In this document: positions 6,437 through 15,185 of the stretch, in pieces
How positions within the stretch are numbered: position 1 is the first letter of the stretch
Layout of the letters: every line of letters starts with the position of its first letter
Source of the DNA: JBEICQ01 sp040383885
GTDB taxonomy: Bacteria > Bacteroidota > Bacteroidia > UBA4408
Length of the DNA: 39,073 nt
Reading direction: 5' to 3'
Assembly (NCBI GenBank): GCA_040383885.1
Contig: JBEICQ010000009.1
Location: 1-39,073, forward strand
Position numbers and translations under genes: made by a program
The notes under the pieces: model-generated
Seen by the model: the letters and a program-made list of their open reading frames with translations, nothing else
Databases searched by the model: none
Told to the model about the DNA's origin: nothing

Positions 6437-8116
6437 ATGAACAAAACACTAAGTATCAATATCAGCGGCTGCATCTTTAACATAGAAGAAGATGCGTATC
6501 AGGAACTGTACCGTTACCTGGAAGACATCAAGGGTTATTTTACCGACAGTGATGGCCGTGAGGAAATCATGGCCGACATTGAAGCGCGCATTGCGGAGCT
6601 GCTTACAGAGCGGAATACCAAACCGCCAAGGGTAGTTATGCTCAGCGACATCCATGCGGTGATGCAGGCGATGGGAAGGCCTGAAGAGTTTTCGGGAAAC
6701 GAGCAAAAGTCGGGCACAAGCACATTCACTACAGATGAAAACGGCAATACCTATTCGGGAAGAAAGCGTGTTTTTAGGGATGGAGACGACAAGCTGATAG
6801 GTGGGGTATGCAGCGGTATCTCTGCCTATTTCGACATTGATCCGCTCTGGCTCAGGCTGAGCTTTGCGGCCACCTTTCTCTTTTTTGGCAGCGGCTTGCT
6901 GTTCTATATCCTTTTGTGGATTGTGATTCCGGAAGCCAAAACGGCCTCCGAAAAATTACAGATGAAGGGAGAAAAGGTTGACATCAACAACATTGGCAAG
7001 CAAGTGAATGAAGAGTTTGAGAGAATTAAAAACAGGGTGAAAAGAGAAGCCAGGGAATTTGATAAAACCATGAAACCACGGGCGAAAAATTTTGTGCAGC
7101 GGGTGGTCTATTTTCTGGAAGACATCTTTTCGGGGCTCCTGGGTTTGCTGAAAAACTCTTTTGCCGTACTGGTCATTTTCATCGGACTTACGATGCTGCT
7201 TGCCCTGCTCAGCTCTATTTTCGGATACAGCAATGTGGTGCTCTTTAACATCGACGGACAAAGTCTCTCCTACTCCATCAAAGATTTGATGCGTGTTATT
7301 TTTAACAACGACCAGCAGTTGATGCTTACTGCCATCGGTCTTTTTCTGTTGATTGGCATTCCATTGCTGATGCTTATTTACAAAGGTCTCCGGGTGATGC
7401 TGAACATCAAACACAAAAACCGAATTTTTAGCTCGGTAGCCTCCGTATTGTTTATCATCGGTTTGGTTATCATCAGTTATGTTGCGGTGATTTTGAAAAA
7501 GGAATTTGATTACCGCGAAAAAATAACTGAAAAAATAAGTCTCCAACTTCCGGGAAACACGCTCTACCTGCGCAGCGAAACCAAAGTTTCTGAAAATAGT
7601 GAGGAGGAAGAAGAAGAGACTTCTCTGGTCTTCAGCAAAAACACATTTGTGCAGATAAACGACAGCAGCATTTTACTCGGAAATATTCATTTTGATGTTG
7701 TAAAATCGCCTGATGATTCATTCAGACTTCGGGTGAGCCGACTGGCTCACGGTGAAAATGCCAAGCAAGCCTTTGCAAGGGCAAAACAAATTGATTACCA
7801 CTACACACTCACCGACACCACCCTCGTTTTGCCAAGGTATTTTGCTTCCGGCTCGTTTAACAAATACCGCGGACAACAAATCAATCTTCGCTTGTATGTT
7901 CCTGTTGGAAAATCAATTTACCTGAATCATAGCATGGAGCCCCTGCTTTATGATGTGAAGAACACGAGCAATATGCCGGATGATGAAATGACTGGCAGGC
8001 TTTGGACAATGCAGGTTGATGGTCTCAATTGCGTAAACTGTCCTCCGCCAAAAAAAGAAGACAGCAGCGCGGAAGCAAGCGCGGAAGAAGACAGTGATAC
8101 AAGCGCGGAGTATTAA
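6437..8116 (+). CDS. PspC-domain membrane protein
   Basis: The 559-residue protein begins with a cytoplasmic domain (1-90) of the type MNKTLSINISGCIFNIEEDAYQELYRYL with an EEIMADIEARIAELL helix. A PspC domain follows (about 110-167; FRDGDDKLIGGVCSGISAYFDIDPLWLRLSF) and includes a membrane helix. Then come a charged linker (170-220) and further predicted membrane helices near 241-262, 295-316 and 334-354. The last 200 residues are extra-membrane and strand-rich, with an acidic EEEEEE run near 400 and an Ala/Ser/Glu tail with paired cysteines. PspC senses envelope stress in enterobacteria; here there are no pspA or pspB genes nearby. It is co-transcribed with PadR. The long C-terminal domain may be the periplasmic sensor, which is inference. 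Confidence 0.85.
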   Translation: MNKTLSINISGCIFNIEEDAYQELYRYLEDIKGYFTDSDGREEIMADIEARIAELLTERNTKPPRVVMLSDIHAVMQAMGRPEEFSGNEQKSGTSTFTTDENGNTYSGRKRVFRDGDDKLIGGVCSGISAYFDIDPLWLRLSFAATFLFFGSGLLFYILLWIVIPEAKTASEKLQMKGEKVDINNIGKQVNEEFERIKNRVKREAREFDKTMKPRAKNFVQRVVYFLEDIFSGLLGLLKNSFAVLVIFIGLTMLLALLSSIFGYSNVVLFNIDGQSLSYSIKDLMRVIFNNDQQLMLTAIGLFLLIGIPLLMLIYKGLRVMLNIKHKNRIFSSVASVLFIIGLVIISYVAVILKKEFDYREKITEKISLQLPGNTLYLRSETKVSENSEEEEEETSLVFSKNTFVQINDSSILLGNIHFDVVKSPDDSFRLRVSRLAHGENAKQAFARAKQIDYHYTLTDTTLVLPRYFASGSFNKYRGQQINLRLYVPVGKSIYLNHSMEPLLYDVKNTSNMPDDEMTGRLWTMQVDGLNCVNCPPPKKEDSSAEASAEEDSDTSAEY

Positions 8117-8148
8117 AAGCACGAGGAACCAGGACAAAAGAGAACCCG

Positions 8149-9426
8149 ATGAAAAAAATAATCTCCTTGCTTTTTTTAATGCAGGTTTACGCCAGTCTGC
8201 ATGCTCAAACAAAATCGATTGCGCTGAGCGAGAATGAAAAAATTTTGGGGCTCTCTAAATTCTGGTCGGAGGTTAAATACAATTTTGTTTACTATGACAG
8301 ATTGCAATTTAATTGGGATAGTCTTTATGCCGTAAACATTGAAAAAGTAAAATCCGCAAATGATCATATAACATATTACAATGTATTAAGAGCGATGTGT
8401 GCAAAGCTGAAAGACGGACACACCAATGTATATTTCCCGGCGGAATTTTATGGCAAGGTATTTTCAAAGGCTCCATTACAAACCCGTTTCATTGAGAAGA
8501 AAGTAATCATTACAGGAATTTTCAATGATACACTAAAAAGCAAGGGCCTTGAAACCGGAATGGAGATCGTTAAAATAAATGGCCTGGAGGTGCAAGAATA
8601 TGCAGCAACATACATTTCGCCATTTGTGTGCGCTTCTACGAAACAGGACTCCTTGAACAGGACATATAACTTCGAGCTTTTGGCAGGCAAAACTGATGAA
8701 CCAATTGTTCTGCTGCTAAAAGATGACAAAGGGAAAATTACTGAGATTACGATCAGCAGGAAGCTCAAACGACAGGCGCCTTCGGCGCCTGCTGTTACCT
8801 TTAAGGTAATTGAAAAAAACATTGGTCTTTTGACGCTCAACAATTTTGAAGCATTGGATTTTGAGAGACAATTCGATTCAATCTACAATGATATGCTGTC
8901 TTCAAGCAGCCTGATTATTGACATCAGAAACAATGGTGGTGGAAATACAAGTAACGCTTATCATGTACTAAAGCACCTGACAAAAAAACCATTCCATGGC
9001 TCTGCATGGAAGACGCGCCAGTACCTTCCCTCGTTCAGGGCCTGGGGACACAATGATGCCTGGTATAGCGAGCCGGCAGATAAAATCCAGCCTACAGAAA
9101 ATGTAGTATTTGAGAAGCCGGTGATTGTTTTAACCAGTGAGAGAACCTTTTCTGCAGCTGAAGATTTTTCTGTTGCCTTTGACTACATGAAGCGTGGAAA
9201 AATAATTGGCACGATAACAGGCGGAAGCACGGGACAACCATTGGTATTTGATTTGCCGGGTGGCGGCATGTTCCGGGTTTGTACAAAAAAAGATACTTAT
9301 CCTGACGGAAAAGAGTTTGTTGGGATTGGTGTGCAGCCTAACCTTGTGGTAGAGGAGACGGTAAAAAGCTTTAGAGAAAAAAGGGATTTGCACATCGAAA
9401 AGGCAATTGAACTTTTAAAAGAGTAG
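8149..9426 (+). CDS. Exported S41 family (tail-specific type) peptidase
   Basis: The protein has 425 residues. Residues 1-20 form a signal peptide (MKKIISLLFLMQVYASLHAQ). An N-terminal helical S41 domain follows (FWSEVKYNFVYYD, then LKDGHTNVYFP near 88-97), then a PDZ-like region (about 110-200) and the peptidase core (220-405). LIIDIRNNGGGN (255-266) is the substrate-cradle motif, and the expected nucleophile is S335 in ERTFSAAEDF. The sequence GGSTGQPLVF (358-367) replaces the TFGKG of CtpA enzymes, as is usual in this subfamily. It probably degrades or trims periplasmic proteins. It starts 32 bases after the pspC stop and may belong to the same operon. Its sequence looks more A/T-rich than its neighbours, although a GC hairpin (8773-8791) lies inside it. 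Confidence 0.88.
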   Translation: MKKIISLLFLMQVYASLHAQTKSIALSENEKILGLSKFWSEVKYNFVYYDRLQFNWDSLYAVNIEKVKSANDHITYYNVLRAMCAKLKDGHTNVYFPAEFYGKVFSKAPLQTRFIEKKVIITGIFNDTLKSKGLETGMEIVKINGLEVQEYAATYISPFVCASTKQDSLNRTYNFELLAGKTDEPIVLLLKDDKGKITEITISRKLKRQAPSAPAVTFKVIEKNIGLLTLNNFEALDFERQFDSIYNDMLSSSSLIIDIRNNGGGNTSNAYHVLKHLTKKPFHGSAWKTRQYLPSFRAWGHNDAWYSEPADKIQPTENVVFEKPVIVLTSERTFSAAEDFSVAFDYMKRGKIIGTITGGSTGQPLVFDLPGGGMFRVCTKKDTYPDGKEFVGIGVQPNLVVEETVKSFREKRDLHIEKAIELLKE

Positions 9427-9628
9427 ACAGATTCGTTCGGTTTCTAAAATCAAATAACCTGATGCCGGAGAGTATGTTTTCAGCGTAATTGGGCATACAA
9501 AGGATACTTTCCCAATGCAGAAAAAATCAATGTTTGAATGCACGCCTGTTTAACGAAGGAAAAACGGAGAAGGGATGTGCATGGGTATTGGAAAATAAAA
9601 ATCCGGAGAATCCTGTTGTGGCGGGGCA

Positions 9629-12600
9629 TTATTGTTCTGCTTCCTTGATGCGCTTGAGCAGCAGGAGGCGTTTGTACCTTCCCAGCAATTCGGGGAGGTT
9701 TTCGAATTCTTCCCTGTAGAAAATACCCAATCCCTGGGTGTAGGGCGAGTTGTTGGTGAGCGCCAGGTATTGATTGGACTGGTGGTAGGCTCTTACCCTG
9801 AAGCGGCCATCCTTGCTTACCTTGTAATCCACATTTACATCGCCGATGATGTTAGAGGCAGCAGAGGGATTGTTGGTTACACCCACATTGCCATCGATGT
9901 TTACGCGGCTGTTAAACAATTCTTTTGACAGGGTAAGTTGCACTTCGCGGTTGCTTACCTGGTCGTTCTTGTAATTGAATCCGAGATTTACCTTTTTGCT
10001 CATATTGCCCAGCCAGTTACTCACCTGATTAGAGAGCAATTCGTTGGTATTGGAACTCACTCCTGAGGTAACGGAAGAGTTGGTTCGTTCGGCGGCGGGA
10101 AAGAACCTGCCGAGCATGAGCAGTGAAAAAACCTGCTTGTTGAGTTCTGCCTCGTTCTGTGAATTCACAGCAGCCTGGAATTCCTCTCGTCTTCGCTGGT
10201 CAACATTGGGAAGCTGAATATCAAATTTGATGGCAGGTTTCATGAGTTTATCAGTCATGTAGAGGTTGCACTCTACAGGCACCCGTTGTTTGGAAGAATC
10301 TGGCAGGATTTCTGCAAGGGAGGTGCGAAGACGGTAAACCGCATTGATGTTGATGTCGGCTCCAAACGGATCACCTGTCCAGGTGATGGTGCTGCCCGTG
10401 CCCACAACAAATTTTTTGTTGATGATGTTTTGCAGGGTAAAGAGGTATTTGCCATCACGAATGGTGTAATTGCCAAACATCTGAAACTGTCCGAGTGTAT
10501 TGATGTTCATTTTGATGTTTCCATCTCCGTTACCCGAAATCACATCGCCCACCTTGGGATCGAAGATGAGCTGGATCTCTGCATCCTGCGTCATTTGCAG
10601 ATCAAAATTCAGTTGAAGTCCACCATTGTCGAGCCTGCCGCTTCGTTTGATACGCATGGTGGAAGTGTCGTGACTGATGAACTGAATCAAATCGTTTTGT
10701 CTAACCTCTTCTGCACCATACAGTGGAATATTGAGGATGGTGCCGGACTCGGAGCGCGCATTGATATCGAAAACCAGCGCATTGGGTTTCCCGGAAATGC
10801 GGGCAATACCGGTTACAAATGCTTTTCCGTAAACGGTTTCGTTTTGGCTCGAGGAGAGATTCAGGCACATGAGCTTTTTTACATCCAGATCCAGGTTTAG
10901 TCGAAGGTCGGAGAAGTAATCATGCAGGATGAAGCCATTGAGGATTCCGACCTTGCCTTTGGGATCTGCAAAACGGATATGGTTAAAAACGATGCTGTTT
11001 TCGGCAAAGGTGATCTTGTCGGAAAAGGTATAATCCACATTGAGGTAATCCACTTTAAACCCGCCTCTGAGGATTTCTACCTCACCTGTGAGCACCGGTT
11101 TGCTCGCGTTACCGGAGAGGATAAGTGCACCTGATGCGTATCCCCTGAGGTCGGAGAAGATATCTTTTACATACCCTTCGAGATTGCGCATCGGAAACTG
11201 GAACAAACGGATTTCCAAGTCGAGCGACTGTTCGTCTCTTACCGGATAATAAAACCCGCTCACAGAGAGTGCCGGTGATTCCCCGCGCATGATTTTTCCA
11301 TTGATGGCAATAGATTCGTCTTTGTTGTTGTACTGGGCAATGAGCGAAGCATCCCCGAACGACTCATTGTTGATGCTAAGTGCACTGATGTTCATGGTAG
11401 AGGAAAACACCAGGTGGCCTTCATTCCTGCTGAAATCACCCGTTCCGTTGACAGTACCACCGAGGGTGGTGCCATTTTTTTCCATGAGCGGATTAAGCCA
11501 GTACAATTCAAAATTTTCAAAAAACATTCTTTGGGTATAATAATTCCCTGCCAACTGTTCTGTTTCAATACCAATGCTTTGTTTTCCGGCGCTGAGCATA
11601 AAATGTTTGAAATAAAAACCTGCGGAATCTACAAAAAAGGAGTTGGCCCTGTCAAAACTCCACAGCGTATCGCCCAGGTAGATCTGGTCGCGGGAGATCG
11701 TGCCTTTCATTTTTTTTCCGGGTAAAAACCGCAGACCCGCCGTGAGGTCTCCGTAGTTTTTCTTGCTACTGAGATTTTTCCAATCAAGGTCGAGCAGCAA
11801 ACTATCAGTGTACGCCTTTCCGCTAAACAAAAGGTTTTCGATAGAAACACTTTCTGTGAGAAAGATCCTCTCTGTAGAAACAAAGAATCCGGCATCAAGG
11901 GTATTGCTCAGCTTTGCATCGATGCCTGTAAACATCAGACCCCCAAGTTCCATGCGGGGTGCCTGCAACAGAAAGTGATACTGACCGGATGACCCGTTGA
12001 TATTTCCATTAAAAACTGTTTGGGGATAGAAAACCATTCCCGGCAGAAACAGTCGACTTACCGACATGGAATTTTTTGTTTTGGCAGTCCAGGAACAAGT
12101 GAGCGGAGCAGAAGGCCGTGGTACTGAATCCATATAGGATGGAAACTGCCGGTGTGCCATATAAAGAAACCAATCGGGCAGGTCGCTGAAATTGAATTTG
12201 CCTTCAATCTTGCCATCCAGCACATCAGAATCAAGGGTGATTTTTCGGATGCCGGCATCAAATGCTGAAGTCAGGCTGATGCGATTGATAAGCAGGGCTT
12301 CATCGTTTTTATACTGCACCGTTTGAGTAGCCTCCGCAGTGCCGGACATGTTGTCGGCATCGTCGCCTGAAATATCTATTTGCAATTGGGAAGAGAGACT
12401 GAAACCCTGGTTATTTTTTATCCAGCCCAATCCGTCGAGGTCAAGTCGCGTGATGTTGGTGGCAAAGCGATATCTGGGCAGGGCGCCTCGCATGTCGATG
12501 TCTCCCTTAAAGTGAAGCATGGCATTTGTATCTGCCACAGAAAACTGTCCGGTAAAAATATTTTTACTGAAATCACCATTCACATACAGCTTTTTGTAAT

Positions 12601-14014
12601 CGTATCCATAGCACTCCAGGTGCCTCAGCTTGCCTTCAATATGGGTGTTTACATTGCTGATTTTGAGTCCGCGACCGCTAATTTGTACATCGGCTGCCAA
12701 TGCACCCAGCGCATGCTGAACAGCGTAGTATTTACCCAGGTGAAAATTGTCTGTCCGGATGCTGCCATTGTAAGTAGCCAAACCATCTTTGTTATCGGTT
12801 TTTACTTTCATGTCAATGGCCAGAGAACCCAATTCGGTATGCATGTTACCGAGAGCGACAAAATCACTTTCGAATCCATCAAAAAAACCGGCGAAATGAA
12901 TTTTACCAAGCCGTTTTATCTCTCTGGGCACCGACAGATATTCTCTGCTCGTAAACGGATAGATCGGGAGTGTGGCGAGATCTTCGGCATCCGTTTCCAG
13001 GCGATGGATGTCCAGTGAGGTAAAGGTATTCTCCCAGTCGGGAAGGCCTTTGAACTTTACATTGCCTCTAAAAACAGTGTTTTTACCATAGAGAAGAGAG
13101 ATGCCTGTTCCCCTGAGGTTGGCTTCGGTTCCGCTGATGGCTCCGGAGAATTTGATGTTTCGCTGAATACCTTTCAGTTGCGAAGAAAAAGGAACCAAAT
13201 CACTGAGCCATATGGACGACAGGTTAAAGTTGCCTTTTAATCCCACCTTTTTTTCAAAATCAGAATAGTCGCGATAATCTTTTGTGTGAAAAGCAAAGTC
13301 GCCTGTTACATGCGAACGAAAGGTGTGCAGATCCAGCTTCTGCATGTCTACAAACAAGGGAGATACCCTGAGGGAGGCCGATAAATTTTTTACATAAAAA
13401 CCGGATTTTTCCGACAGTGTGAGAGAACGCATCTGCATGCTTACAGTATCTCTGATGATGATGAGGCTGTCTACGGAGGCGAATACCCTGCGGCAATGCA
13501 GATCAGAAAAATCAATTTCGTCTCCGGGCTTCCCAAGGGGTAAATCCTGGTAGGTAAAATCCACACCCTGCAAATCAATATGCCTCACCATGTTCACAAA
13601 AGGTTTTGCGCCTTTGGGTGAAGGTCCGGTATCAAATGCATCAATAAGAAATTGCACATTCAGGTCTTTTTCATCCGGCCTTTGCACAAGCCTGAATCGA
13701 CCATGGTAAATAGCAATTCCCCCGAGCTCGAATCGGCGGTTGCGGTTTACGATGTTAAAAATATCTACGGTAAGTCTTCTTGCATACAAGAGGGTGTCGC
13801 CATGCTGATCGGAGATAAACAATTCGCCTGCAACCACCAGAGTAGGAAAAGCTACATCGAGTTCTCCGATGCGCAGGGTGGCATGAAGTTTTTTAGAGAA
13901 ATAAGCGGCTGCTTTTTCTGCCAGGTAAGATTGTACACGACCGGAACGAAAAATAGCATAGCCTGCAGAGCTTAGCACCAGCAGCAACAGAAAAGTCACT
14001 GCCAATAACCTCAT
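9629..14014 (-). CDS. tamB: TamB-like translocation and assembly module protein (DUF490)
   Basis: This very long protein (1461 residues from the ATG at 14014) has an N-terminal membrane anchor (RLLAVTFLLLLVLSSAGYAIF) and then an AsmA-like start (IGELDVAFPTLVVAGELFISDQHGDTLLYARRL). Over a thousand residues of repeating beta strands follow, typical of a periplasm-spanning beta-taco groove. The last 400 residues match the TamB/DUF490 domain, including GKYLFTLQNIINKKFVVGTGSTITWTGDP written in shorter blocks, DININAVYRLRTSL and a C-terminal segment with FSLLMLGRFF. Such proteins link the inner and outer membranes and move phospholipid or assist outer-membrane protein assembly. A TTG start at 14038 would add MRRLIKIF but reaches into the divergent promoter region. 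It is divergent from tsaD. Confidence 0.88.
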   Translation of the reverse strand: MRLLAVTFLLLLVLSSAGYAIFRSGRVQSYLAEKAAAYFSKKLHATLRIGELDVAFPTLVVAGELFISDQHGDTLLYARRLTVDIFNIVNRNRRFELGGIAIYHGRFRLVQRPDEKDLNVQFLIDAFDTGPSPKGAKPFVNMVRHIDLQGVDFTYQDLPLGKPGDEIDFSDLHCRRVFASVDSLIIIRDTVSMQMRSLTLSEKSGFYVKNLSASLRVSPLFVDMQKLDLHTFRSHVTGDFAFHTKDYRDYSDFEKKVGLKGNFNLSSIWLSDLVPFSSQLKGIQRNIKFSGAISGTEANLRGTGISLLYGKNTVFRGNVKFKGLPDWENTFTSLDIHRLETDAEDLATLPIYPFTSREYLSVPREIKRLGKIHFAGFFDGFESDFVALGNMHTELGSLAIDMKVKTDNKDGLATYNGSIRTDNFHLGKYYAVQHALGALAADVQISGRGLKISNVNTHIEGKLRHLECYGYDYKKLYVNGDFSKNIFTGQFSVADTNAMLHFKGDIDMRGALPRYRFATNITRLDLDGLGWIKNNQGFSLSSQLQIDISGDDADNMSGTAEATQTVQYKNDEALLINRISLTSAFDAGIRKITLDSDVLDGKIEGKFNFSDLPDWFLYMAHRQFPSYMDSVPRPSAPLTCSWTAKTKNSMSVSRLFLPGMVFYPQTVFNGNINGSSGQYHFLLQAPRMELGGLMFTGIDAKLSNTLDAGFFVSTERIFLTESVSIENLLFSGKAYTDSLLLDLDWKNLSSKKNYGDLTAGLRFLPGKKMKGTISRDQIYLGDTLWSFDRANSFFVDSAGFYFKHFMLSAGKQSIGIETEQLAGNYYTQRMFFENFELYWLNPLMEKNGTTLGGTVNGTGDFSRNEGHLVFSSTMNISALSINNESFGDASLIAQYNNKDESIAINGKIMRGESPALSVSGFYYPVRDEQSLDLEIRLFQFPMRNLEGYVKDIFSDLRGYASGALILSGNASKPVLTGEVEILRGGFKVDYLNVDYTFSDKITFAENSIVFNHIRFADPKGKVGILNGFILHDYFSDLRLNLDLDVKKLMCLNLSSSQNETVYGKAFVTGIARISGKPNALVFDINARSESGTILNIPLYGAEEVRQNDLIQFISHDTSTMRIKRSGRLDNGGLQLNFDLQMTQDAEIQLIFDPKVGDVISGNGDGNIKMNINTLGQFQMFGNYTIRDGKYLFTLQNIINKKFVVGTGSTITWTGDPFGADININAVYRLRTSLAEILPDSSKQRVPVECNLYMTDKLMKPAIKFDIQLPNVDQRRREEFQAAVNSQNEAELNKQVFSLLMLGRFFPAAERTNSSVTSGVSSNTNELLSNQVSNWLGNMSKKVNLGFNYKNDQVSNREVQLTLSKELFNSRVNIDGNVGVTNNPSAASNIIGDVNVDYKVSKDGRFRVRAYHQSNQYLALTNNSPYTQGLGIFYREEFENLPELLGRYKRLLLLKRIKEAEQ

Positions 14015-14042
14015 GAATATTTTAATCAGCCGACGCAAAGAT

Positions 14043-14059
14043 TACTTTTGTCAAAAATA
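14043..14059. promoter_or_regulatory. Overlapping divergent -7 boxes for tsaD and tamB
   Basis: On the plus strand TACTTTTG (14043-14050) and on the minus strand TATTTTTG (14059-14052) both match TAnnTTTG. Each is placed to give a short leader: to the tsaD ATG at 14066 and to the tamB ATG at 14014. The boxes are one base apart, so the two transcriptions probably compete. Confidence 0.45.
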
Positions 14060-14065
14060 CACAGA

Positions 14066-15103
14066 ATGCCTCAACCGCCTGTTATTCTTGGCATAGAAAC
14101 CTCCTGCGACGAAACGGCTGTGGCTGTGGTGAGCAACAACAAAGTTCTTGCCAATTGTGTGCATACGCAAACACAGCATGCCTTGTACGGTGGCGTGGTA
14201 CCTGAACTCGCTTCAAGGGCACATCAGCAAAAACTTCCTTCTGTGCTCGAACTAGCCCTGCAGGAAGCGGGACTGACGCTGCAGGCGCTCAACGGCATTG
14301 CCTATACCCATGGCCCCGGTTTACTGGGTGCTCTGCTCGTGGGGGCTTCATTTGCAAGAGGTTTGTCGCTGGCACTGAGGATTCCATGCATTGCCGTGCA
14401 TCACATGGAAGCCCATATCCAATCCTTGCTCATCCCGCAAAACAGCGACAACAGTTACAACCGGATTCCCCTCTTTCCCTTTCTGTGTCTCACCGTATCG
14501 GGCGGTCATTCACAACTGGTAAAGGTGAACTCCGCACACAACTTTGAATTGCTCGGTGAAACGATTGACGATGCAGCCGGGGAAGCATTCGACAAAGTCT
14601 CTAAAATCCTTGGCTTGCCCTATCCGGGCGGTCCGCTCGTGGATGCCTATGCCGCTAAAGGCAATCCCAAAGCCTTTCGGTTCCCGATTGCAAAAGTTCC
14701 GGAACTGGATTTCAGCTTCAGCGGATTTAAAACCTCCTTTCTCTATTTTTATGAGCGATACAATCCGCAAAGGAGAACGCTCAGCGAGCAGGAACTTTGC
14801 GATTTATGTGCATCTGCCCAACACGCCATCATCGAAGAACTGCTTCTTAAACTTCGTATGGCCATCAGTTTGCATCCGGTAAAAAATATTGCCATTGCCG
14901 GCGGTGTCTCGGCAAACAGCAGCCTCCGACAAAAACTACTGAAGCTGGCAGAAGAAAGGGATCTGGATTTGTTCCTTCCTAGAATGGAGTACTGCACAGA
15001 TAATGCAGGCATGATTGCCTATTCGGGCATGCTCAATTTTGATCGGGCGGAAAGAGGCAATCTGACCGGCCCTCCCCTGCCCCGCTGGCAGATGGGTACA
15101 TGA
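14066..15103 (+). CDS. tsaD: tRNA N6-adenosine threonylcarbamoyltransferase TsaD
   Basis: TsaD transfers the threonylcarbamoyl group from threonylcarbamoyl-AMP to A37 of ANN-decoding tRNAs, working with TsaB and TsaE. The 345-residue protein has the ASKHA fold with ILGIETSCDETAVAVV near the N-terminus, the metal-binding HHMEAH (H113 and H117), the LTVSGGHSQLV nucleotide loop, DDAAGEAFDKVSKILGLPYPGG, and NIAIAGGVSANSSLR with a later CTDNAGMIA. All are intact and the length is normal. The ATG at 14066 is preferred over an in-frame TTG at 14048 because that TTG lies inside the promoter box. It is followed at 82 bases by pfkA, which seems to have its own control region. Confidence 0.95.
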   Translation: MPQPPVILGIETSCDETAVAVVSNNKVLANCVHTQTQHALYGGVVPELASRAHQQKLPSVLELALQEAGLTLQALNGIAYTHGPGLLGALLVGASFARGLSLALRIPCIAVHHMEAHIQSLLIPQNSDNSYNRIPLFPFLCLTVSGGHSQLVKVNSAHNFELLGETIDDAAGEAFDKVSKILGLPYPGGPLVDAYAAKGNPKAFRFPIAKVPELDFSFSGFKTSFLYFYERYNPQRRTLSEQELCDLCASAQHAIIEELLLKLRMAISLHPVKNIAIAGGVSANSSLRQKLLKLAEERDLDLFLPRMEYCTDNAGMIAYSGMLNFDRAERGNLTGPPLPRWQMGT

Positions 15104-15128
15104 ACAGGAAGCAGAAAAGATATCATAT

Positions 15129-15149
15129 AAAGTGTTAATTTTACACTTT
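15129..15149. promoter_or_regulatory. Inverted repeat upstream of pfkA
   Basis: Arms of ten bases (AAAGTGTTAA at 15129-15138 and TTTACACTTT at 15140-15149) pair at 9 of 10 positions around one central T. The right arm overlaps a promoter-like ACACTTTG that ends 35 bases before the pfkA ATG. No T-run follows, so it looks like an operator and not a terminator. The regulator is unknown. Confidence 0.4.
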
Positions 15150-15185
15150 GAAAAAACAAGCCAAACCAATACCTGTTAATCAACT

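Noticed and set aside
8046..8110. Repeated GCGCGGA words at the end of the pspC-family gene
   Set aside because: They encode the Ala/Ser/Glu tail; simple low-complexity coding sequence, not a DNA repeat element.
8773..8791. GC-rich 8-base-pair hairpin (CAGGCGCC-TTC-GGCGCCTG) inside the S41 peptidase gene
   Set aside because: It is in frame, codes for an Ala/Pro-rich linker, has no T-run and is a single occurrence; codon repetition explains it.
9489..9719. 76-codon rightward open frame after the S41 peptidase
   Set aside because: Its last third overlaps the tamB 3' end on the other strand, it has no family similarity and no promoter box, and it looks like a shadow of the tamB coding strand.
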